NCBI GenBank assembly: GCA_963837005.1
Contig: CAWIMC010000020.1
Span: 434,001-498,000, forward strand
Length of the DNA: 64,000 bases
Source of the DNA: CALDTK01 sp963837005
GTDB taxonomy: Bacteria; Bacteroidota; Bacteroidia; Chitinophagales; Saprospiraceae
Direction: 5' to 3'
In this document: positions 59,024-64,000 of the stretch, piece by piece
How the letters are laid out: every line of letters begins with the position of its first letter
Numbering within the stretch: position 1 is the first letter of the stretch
Position numbers and translations under genes: made by a program
Notes under the pieces: generated by a model
What the model saw: only the letters and a program-made list of their open reading frames with translations
Databases searched by the model: none
Told to the model about the DNA's origin: nothing

Positions 59024-61303
59024 TCAAGCATTAAACCAGTACGTGAGCTTCGCCACGATTGCCCGGTTGCGCGTCTCCCCGCTGAGGCTGTTGATGTTGT
59101 CGGTGTACACCAGGAAAAAATCACTCACCGGGGCGTATCGCCACTGCAGGCGAAAGTTGAGGTTGACGTTGTCGATCTGGTCGTTGTACTGTGCTACCCC
59201 GGTGATGAACAGTGACTTGGACACCGTGAGGTCGACCCGCGGACCGACCAGCAGCAGGCCCGTCGTCGCGTAGGGCTCCGGGAGGTCCACGTAGTTGTAC
59301 ACCAGGTCGAGCGAGAGTGCTGCATACGGTTGTAGCCGGTAGCTGGCCTGGGTCTCGAAGCCGTAGCGATTGCCGTTAAAAAATTGCCCACCCGACACCT
59401 CGCCCTCTAGCGCGAAGGCTTTGCGGGAGTCGGTACGGTAGATGATCCGCGCCTCGGAGTAGCCGTAGCCCGTCCCGGCCGCGAGGGCCTGTGCCCCCGT
59501 GCGGCTCGGATCGAAATCAGCCGTGAGCAAGGTGTACGTATACCGCCCCTGCGCCTCGATGCGGGCCGTGTTGCGGAAGATGACCCGGTAGCCCGCCGTC
59601 GTGCGCTGGTCGGTGTAGCGCGTCATGCCCGCGTCGAACCACAGCCGCACCTCGCTGGTCGGACCGTGTTCAGCCACGCTCCCAGCGCTCGGGAAGAAGC
59701 GGTAGTTAAACTCCGGCGAGACGGTAAAAAAGTCAGTCCGCGGCACGAAGCCTACCTCGGCGCGATAGCCTGTCGGTACGATGGCGTGGTCGTAGCCGAC
59801 GTCCCACTTGCGTTGGCGGTACTGGAGTCGGAAGCCATGCGTCGTACGAAAGAGGGCGTCGCCTTTCGGCAAAACTGCGCCCGGCTCTGTTGCTGCGCCG
59901 GAACTCAAATCCGGAGCGATACTCGTGTGCACGAAGGCTTTTCCGTTCCAGGCGTTGTCGGCCGAGGCGAGGTTGTAGTCCACGCCGATCACGCGGTTGT
60001 AGTCGCGGTTAGTGAGGCTCGAATCCTGGAAATCAGTGAAGTTCTCCTTGTTGACCGCGATCAAGCCGAGGCTGCTGCGTACCCCCATGCGACGCTGTAC
60101 GGCGGCGACGGTGTAGTTGTAGCTCGGCAGACCATTCTCCTTGCTGGCCTGCGCCTGCATGTTGAGCAGGCCGATGCGCCAGCGATCATCGAGCTGGCCG
60201 TTGAGACGCGCCCCGTAGTAGATCGGGTTGGCGATGGCGAGCCCGGTTGCCGTATCGGTGGTGATACCGATGCGGCGCGAGAAGAAAGGGTTGACCGTCC
60301 GAAAGCCGAAGTCCCCAAACAGGTCCGCGTTCTCGAGAAAGAACTGCCGCCGCTCCGGGAAGCCGACCTCGAAGCGCGTTAGATTGATGACCTGACGATC
60401 GACCTCTACTTGGCTGAAGTCGGGATTGACGGTCAGGTCGAGGTTGAGGCCGCTGCTGAGTTGCAGCTTGGCGTCTCCCCCGATGCCGAAGCCGTTGTCG
60501 GCACTGTCGTCGGTTGACTCGAAGTCGCGCGTCCGGTTGGCCGAAACGTAAGGGATGAGGGTGCCGATGCCGGAGTTTTTGCCCGGGGCGCGCTCCCAGA
60601 CGAGTTCGCCTTGGTACCCGAGGCTCATGATAGTCTGGTTGCGCGGAATCCGGTTCCACGTCGACCGGGAGTTGCTCTGCGTATCGAAGCGATAGGCGTT
60701 GAAGCGCCAGACGCTGTCGCCGGTAGGGTAGCGCAAGGAGCGGAGGGGGATAGCGAGTTCGCAGGTCCAGCCCTCGGGGGAGATGTGCGAATTGCCGCGC
60801 CACTTGTTGTCCCAGGCCTCCTGAAAGTCGTCGCCAGACTCGCCGCCGTTGCTGATTAGCGCCTCCCGATTGACGCCGAGTGGATTCGTCCCGAAGACGA
60901 TAGCGTTGCGACCCGTCTGGAACGGATCGAAGACGAAGGTCAGGTTGTCGTTGCCTCCTGCGCGGAAGTCACGGCGCAAACTCGGGATGACGTACTTGTC
61001 GGACGGAGCGGCACAGCGGGCAGCAACGTAGAGATTTGTTCCGTCGCTCGCGAAGAAGATCTCGGTCGGGTAGACGGCTAGCGTGCTGTCGCTCGGGAAG
61101 TTGTCCCAGAAATCCATAGCGGGCGTACTCCGCTGCCAGAAGGGTTCGTCGGGGATGCCATCGAGCTCGGGCGGGGTGTCGATGTGGACCACGGTGGCGC
61201 GCCTCTCCTGTTGGTTCAAGGGCGACTGGGCAGTGGCCATCACTACTGCGGCAAGGAGACACCCTGCGCTTATGAATAGCCTTAGTAACACAATTCCCAT
61301 CAA
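59024..61303 (-). CDS. DUF5916 / carbohydrate-binding family 9-like outer-membrane protein
   Basis: A 759-residue exported protein: signal ending VVMATAQ, a CBM9-like domain (about 30-230; HIDTPPELDGIPDEPFWQRSTPAMDFWDNFP, TEIFFASDGTNLYVAARCAAPS, WTCELAIPLRSLRY) and a DUF5916 barrel (about 240-759; LNLDLTVNPDFSQVEVDRQVINLTRFEVGFPERRQFFLENADLF, many alternating strands, last strand LTYWFNA). The FPERRQFFLENADLF motif is diagnostic. The barrel is probably in the outer membrane and the N-terminal domain may bind sugar; function is not known. One motif at 59861-59875 encodes VLPKGDA. Confidence 0.88.
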   Translation of the reverse strand: MMGIVLLRLFISAGCLLAAVVMATAQSPLNQQERRATVVHIDTPPELDGIPDEPFWQRSTPAMDFWDNFPSDSTLAVYPTEIFFASDGTNLYVAARCAAPSDKYVIPSLRRDFRAGGNDNLTFVFDPFQTGRNAIVFGTNPLGVNREALISNGGESGDDFQEAWDNKWRGNSHISPEGWTCELAIPLRSLRYPTGDSVWRFNAYRFDTQSNSRSTWNRIPRNQTIMSLGYQGELVWERAPGKNSGIGTLIPYVSANRTRDFESTDDSADNGFGIGGDAKLQLSSGLNLDLTVNPDFSQVEVDRQVINLTRFEVGFPERRQFFLENADLFGDFGFRTVNPFFSRRIGITTDTATGLAIANPIYYGARLNGQLDDRWRIGLLNMQAQASKENGLPSYNYTVAAVQRRMGVRSSLGLIAVNKENFTDFQDSSLTNRDYNRVIGVDYNLASADNAWNGKAFVHTSIAPDLSSGAATEPGAVLPKGDALFRTTHGFRLQYRQRKWDVGYDHAIVPTGYRAEVGFVPRTDFFTVSPEFNYRFFPSAGSVAEHGPTSEVRLWFDAGMTRYTDQRTTAGYRVIFRNTARIEAQGRYTYTLLTADFDPSRTGAQALAAGTGYGYSEARIIYRTDSRKAFALEGEVSGGQFFNGNRYGFETQASYRLQPYAALSLDLVYNYVDLPEPYATTGLLLVGPRVDLTVSKSLFITGVAQYNDQIDNVNLNFRLQWRYAPVSDFFLVYTDNINSLSGETRNRAIVAKLTYWFNA

Positions 61304-61360
61304 GCGCGAAGAAAAGCGCTCGCCGGTTGGGGAAGCGAACGTTACTGATAGCCTAATTTG

Positions 61361-62737
61361 CTACTCTTTCTCCTTCGGAGCCGTCGTAACGATGGTTGCT
61401 GCTTTCTTGGCACTCGGTTCGTTGGGAGAAGACACCTTAGTCGTTGTCTCTTGCGTCCTCGTTGGCTTCACCTCGATCACTTCGGCAGGCATCGTATTGG
61501 ATTCGAGGGTCGTCGTGTCGGTAGGGGCGGCCTTTACCTCCTTGTTCATCTCCCCATCCTCGGGCAGTTCCAGGTCGCCTTCGGCATCCGGGACGAACTC
61601 TCCGTCAATGGTGATTGCCGGGCCGTAGGTGTACAAGTCGATCAGTTCGGCGCGCTTCTCAGGCGTGAGTCCGTACTCTGCTTCGAGGAAAGCGTTGACG
61701 TCACCGTACTTCTCCTCGATGGCGTCGTAGGCGGCGTTGATGTACCGACGGTCGACGATCATCAGCGGGGCGAGCGTCCCGAGGTCGAGGCGCGGCTTTA
61801 CAATCCCGGCGTAGCGAAGCTTGTTGAGGCGCTTTGAATTCATCTCATAGCGGTAGTAGTTGCTGAGCAGATAGTCCTCGACGATGGTGTCGCGGCCTAC
61901 GTTGAGCGCACTGAGCATGAGCATAGTCGCGAAGCCCGTCCGGTCCTTGCCGGAGGTGCAGTGGTACACCAGCGGGCCTTTGTTCTCGAGGACGCAGTCG
62001 ATGAAGGGCTGAAACCGCGAGGCCATGTCGGTGGCGAAGAGGCGGTTGCCCTCCACGAGGATATCGCTAGCCTCGTCGACCGAGATCTCCCCGCCGATGA
62101 TGCGCTCGCGCAGTTGGGTCGTGTCCTCGACGTCGAAGATGATGGGGGCCTGCAGGTACTCAGCCCCTTCAGGCAGACGATCGGGGTCCTTCGCGATCTC
62201 GGCCTCGCTTCGGAAATCGATCACGGTCTTCAGCCCGAGGCTCGCGAGGTAAGCCTGGTCTTCCTTGGTGAGGGCGCTGAGGCGGTCGGACCGATAGATC
62301 TGCCCCCAGCGCACGAAGCGCCCATCCCGTGTCGGGATGCCACCGATGTCGCGGAAGTTGTTAGATCCCGACAGCGGCAAGCGCTTGTCGGATACAATGA
62401 GGGTATCGCCATTGCTGGCCAGCATGCCGAGGAAGTAGCGGTCTGCAGGTCCTGGATTTTTGATAAAGGTTTTCTTCCCCTGTCGCTGGCCGTAGGGCTC
62501 GGACCAGTCGATGTTAGAGGTGCGCGTCCCGAGGTAAATAGGTTGTTGACCGGCGCTATTGACCGTGAGCAGGTAGTCGCCCGACGGCTGCCGTTCGAAC
62601 TGGAGGTCGGCATTGGGTTTGACCTCCGGTGCCGAGAGCAGACCAGTGATATTAGCGCAGCCCGCGAGCGTAAGCGCACCCAGTACCAGGCCGCCGATCA
62701 ATCCAGAACAGTGGGTGGATGAGGTAGGGACAGGCAT
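61361..62737 (-). CDS. Tyrosine-protein phosphatase lipoprotein (Y_phosphatase3)
   Basis: A 458-residue lipoprotein: signal with lipobox LTLAGC, a beta-rich N-terminal domain (about 40-130), then a tyrosine/serine phosphatase domain (about 140-370) with NFRDIGGIPTRDGRFVRWGQIYRSDRLSALT and the catalytic loop VYHCTSGKDRTGFAT (Cys and Arg of CxxxxxR). The C-terminal tail is acidic, Thr/Glu/Pro-rich. A surface or periplasmic phosphatase acting on phosphotyrosine or phosphoinositide-like substrates is plausible. ATG 62737 is used because the signal peptide begins there; the longer ORF adds 25 residues. No motif copy was found. Confidence 0.9.
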   Translation of the reverse strand: MPVPTSSTHCSGLIGGLVLGALTLAGCANITGLLSAPEVKPNADLQFERQPSGDYLLTVNSAGQQPIYLGTRTSNIDWSEPYGQRQGKKTFIKNPGPADRYFLGMLASNGDTLIVSDKRLPLSGSNNFRDIGGIPTRDGRFVRWGQIYRSDRLSALTKEDQAYLASLGLKTVIDFRSEAEIAKDPDRLPEGAEYLQAPIIFDVEDTTQLRERIIGGEISVDEASDILVEGNRLFATDMASRFQPFIDCVLENKGPLVYHCTSGKDRTGFATMLMLSALNVGRDTIVEDYLLSNYYRYEMNSKRLNKLRYAGIVKPRLDLGTLAPLMIVDRRYINAAYDAIEEKYGDVNAFLEAEYGLTPEKRAELIDLYTYGPAITIDGEFVPDAEGDLELPEDGEMNKEVKAAPTDTTTLESNTMPAEVIEVKPTRTQETTTKVSSPNEPSAKKAATIVTTAPKEKE

Positions 62738-62833
62738 AAGGTTTGGGTTTACGTTCACGTAACGTAACGCTGATTTGCCCTCCTTCAGTTCTCTGAGGAG
62801 GCGGGTTTGCATCGAACTTATCGAGAGTCCGGT

Positions 62834-63925
62834 TCACGAGCCTTCGAGGAAGGCCTCCATTGCGTGGGTGGTCTGTACGTGGCTGAGCGGTCCGTCGAGA
62901 CGCTCGAAGGCTCCTTGCCGTAGGTTTTGGCGCAAGCTGGGCTCCTGCAGTACGTGCTCAATACCTCTGGCCAGCGCACGGGCGTCGCGCGGGGGTACCT
63001 TCCAGCCCGACACGCCGTGTTCGACCAACTCCTTGTTGCCGGGGATATCCGTGATCAGCACCGGCGTTCCGATGGCCATCGCCTCGAAGACCGCCTTGGT
63101 AAGGCTCTCCCCGTGGATGGAGGGCAAGATCTTGAGATCTGCGGCCGCGACGATCTCGAAGACATCCGTGCGGTGGCCGGGAAACAGGATGCGCTCGGGG
63201 TGAGGTGCCCGGCTGGCCAGGGTCCGGTGAATGGCGGTGTCCATGTTGTGCCCACACAGGACGAGGTACGCCCCGAGCTGCTGGTCGAGCTTTGCCATGG
63301 CCTCGAGCAGGTAGCGGACGCCTTTAAACTTGGCAGCGTTGGCGACGCAAACCAGCATTGGCGCGTTGGCAGGCACGCCGAGGGTTGTCTTATCGAGGGG
63401 CTCAATGCCCGCGTACCACGTTCGATCGTGCCCTTTGCGGACCACGTGCGTGATGTCGCGCCGCGCCCACCAGCGATTGGCTCGAATATGTCGCTGGACG
63501 CCGATGCTGTTGCACAAAATGGCATCGACGCGCGGGTGGAAAATCTTGAGGTAGTTGGTGGGGTCATACCAACGCAGATCACCGGCGTAGCCGCGGTATA
63601 CCACCACTCGCACGTCGATGCCGCGGGCCGCGCGGATGCCATTGGCGATCGCGCGACTGTTGTAGAGCAGCAGCGTATCGTACGTATGGGCCAGGAGTTC
63701 AGCACGGATGACACGCTGCGCGGCCTTGTCGTTGCGCCCAAGGGGGTGACCGTAGAGGACCTTGATACCGCTTTCGCGAAAACGGTCTACGTAGTGGCTG
63801 TCGCCGTCGTGGGTGATCACCGTAATGCGGTGACCGCGCTCGGCGAGGTCGAGCAGGATCTCGGCTTCGGGACGGCTCGGTCCAAAGTCTTTGTAATTCG
63901 AGACGACGAGGAGGCGGTGCGGCAT
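62834..63925 (-). CDS. Glycosyltransferase family 4 (group 1)
   Basis: A 363-residue GT-B glycosyltransferase: N-terminal MPHRLLVVSNYKDFGPSRPEAEILLDLAERGHRITVIT, linker ICNSIGVQRHIRAN-like ILCNSIGVQRHIRANRWW, and the C-terminal donor domain with MLVCVANAAKFKGVRYLLEAMAKL, LVLCGH, HRTDVFEIVAAADLKILPSIHGESLTKAVFEAMAIGTPVLITDIPGNKELVEHGVSG (family E-x7-E). It should transfer a sugar onto a surface glycan or lipid. Motifs: 62924-62938 (SLRQNLR) and 63769-63783 (RFRESGI). Confidence 0.88.
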   Translation of the reverse strand: MPHRLLVVSNYKDFGPSRPEAEILLDLAERGHRITVITHDGDSHYVDRFRESGIKVLYGHPLGRNDKAAQRVIRAELLAHTYDTLLLYNSRAIANGIRAARGIDVRVVVYRGYAGDLRWYDPTNYLKIFHPRVDAILCNSIGVQRHIRANRWWARRDITHVVRKGHDRTWYAGIEPLDKTTLGVPANAPMLVCVANAAKFKGVRYLLEAMAKLDQQLGAYLVLCGHNMDTAIHRTLASRAPHPERILFPGHRTDVFEIVAAADLKILPSIHGESLTKAVFEAMAIGTPVLITDIPGNKELVEHGVSGWKVPPRDARALARGIEHVLQEPSLRQNLRQGAFERLDGPLSHVQTTHAMEAFLEGS

Positions 63926-64000
63926 GGCGGGCGGTGACGGGGGCGTAGCGCCGAAGCTAGTTCGCGCGCTCGTCGCAGCCGCTCTTGCAGCGTCCGTACA

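Larger units (their letters stand above)
3103..63783. repeat. Dispersed 15-base hairpin family, about 62 copies
   Basis: Consensus GTTTTGGCGAAAGCC, read as GTTTT + stem + GNRA loop + stem. Perfect copies on plus: 3223, 4241, 5933, 15089, 16931, 39045, 45624, 52432, 57835. Perfect on minus (lowest base given): 5189, 7062, 7178, 12629, 12972, 27120, 32170, 43656, 45584, 47877, 51411, 54209. GCC/GGC stem: 3103, 12019, 13874, 16209, 19538, 24371, 31718, 33918, 39315, 59861. GCAA loop: 15998, 31134, 38062, 38204, 39477, 41751, 62924. Other stems: GAC/GTC 31656, 43982; CGC/GCG 41964, 63769; TGC/GCA 17788, 24403; GCT/AGC 49752; CAC/GTG 33613. GGAA or GTAA loop, or 2-bp stem: 7291, 8884, 22089, 22285, 22694, 29212, 41129, 42927, 55846, 58326. 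Odd loops: 29370, 47346, 52486, 54973. Leader changed: 28267, 31507. Confidence 0.9.

Noticed and set aside
3103..63783. Explanation of the motif as Chi, KOPS or another strand-polarised site
   Set aside because: Plus and minus copies are nearly equal (about 30 and 32) with no switch along the window.

Overview
The window reads as chromosomal DNA of a GC-rich member of the Bacteroidota, probably of the Saprospiria/Lewinella type (inference). Evidence: two proteins with type IX secretion (T9SS) C-terminal sorting domains, a TonB-dependent receptor, PD40/SPOR and DUF5916 envelope proteins, DUF4465, DUF4197 and DUF819 families, and TAnnTTTG-like -7 boxes close to start codons. No rRNA, tRNA, CRISPR array, prophage or intact insertion sequence was seen.

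Layout. 1-6.7 kb: end of a DUF4197 gene, a PorE-like TPR/PD40/SPOR protein, purN, a LolC/E-type permease, a histidine kinase and dapD. 6.7-13.2 kb: a 1527-residue secreted metalloprotease, a small lipoprotein and a frameshifted rlmD. 13.2-21.3 kb: a broken AAA-ATPase/PD-(D/E)XK gene, a GluR0-like ion channel, a sugar-phosphate isomerase, an RsbQ-like hydrolase coupled to a PAS hybrid kinase, and a broken hydrolase-OsmC fusion. 21.7-30.5 kb: hexose mutarotase, GH16 glucanase, intein-containing dnaB, a coiled-coil protein, two ferritin-like proteins, two small lipoproteins and lptB. 30.5-38.7 kb: Ig-like lipoprotein, broken kinase-like gene, flavin oxidoreductase, aldo/keto reductase, sensor-kinase remnants, MscS channel, epimerase remnant. 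38.8-48.9 kb: SbcD/SbcC-like pair, DUF4465 protein plus TonB receptor, SWIM-like protein, metF. 49-64 kb: three paralogous outer-membrane proteins, a HEPN-like two-gene cassette, M14 peptidase, two beta-barrel proteins, DUF819, acyltransferase, DUF5916, tyrosine phosphatase, glycosyltransferase.

The most unusual signal is not a gene. About 62 copies of a 15-base hairpin (GTTTTGGCGAAAGCC and relatives) are scattered over both strands at about one per kilobase, almost all inside coding sequence and in all reading frames. Twenty-one copies are identical. The variants change both sides of a 3-bp stem together (GGC/GCC, GCC/GGC, GAC/GTC, CGC/GCG, TGC/GCA, GCT/AGC, CAC/GTG) and mostly keep a GNRA loop (GAAA, GCAA, GGAA, GTAA). 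This suggests selection on, or spread of, a structured single-stranded DNA or RNA motif. Host proteins absorb it as VLAKA, AFAKT, LSPKP, GFRQN, FWRKP or FGES.

Other repeats are frequent: a perfect 30-bp inverted repeat, a nested repeat inside the DnaB intein, a palindrome apparently inserted in frame in a TIM-barrel gene, TTGG microsatellite DNA upstream of lptB, and several minisatellites. Four genes are frameshifted (rlmD, AAA-ATPase, hydrolase-OsmC, kinase-like). Real decay and sequencing error cannot be separated from this sequence alone.
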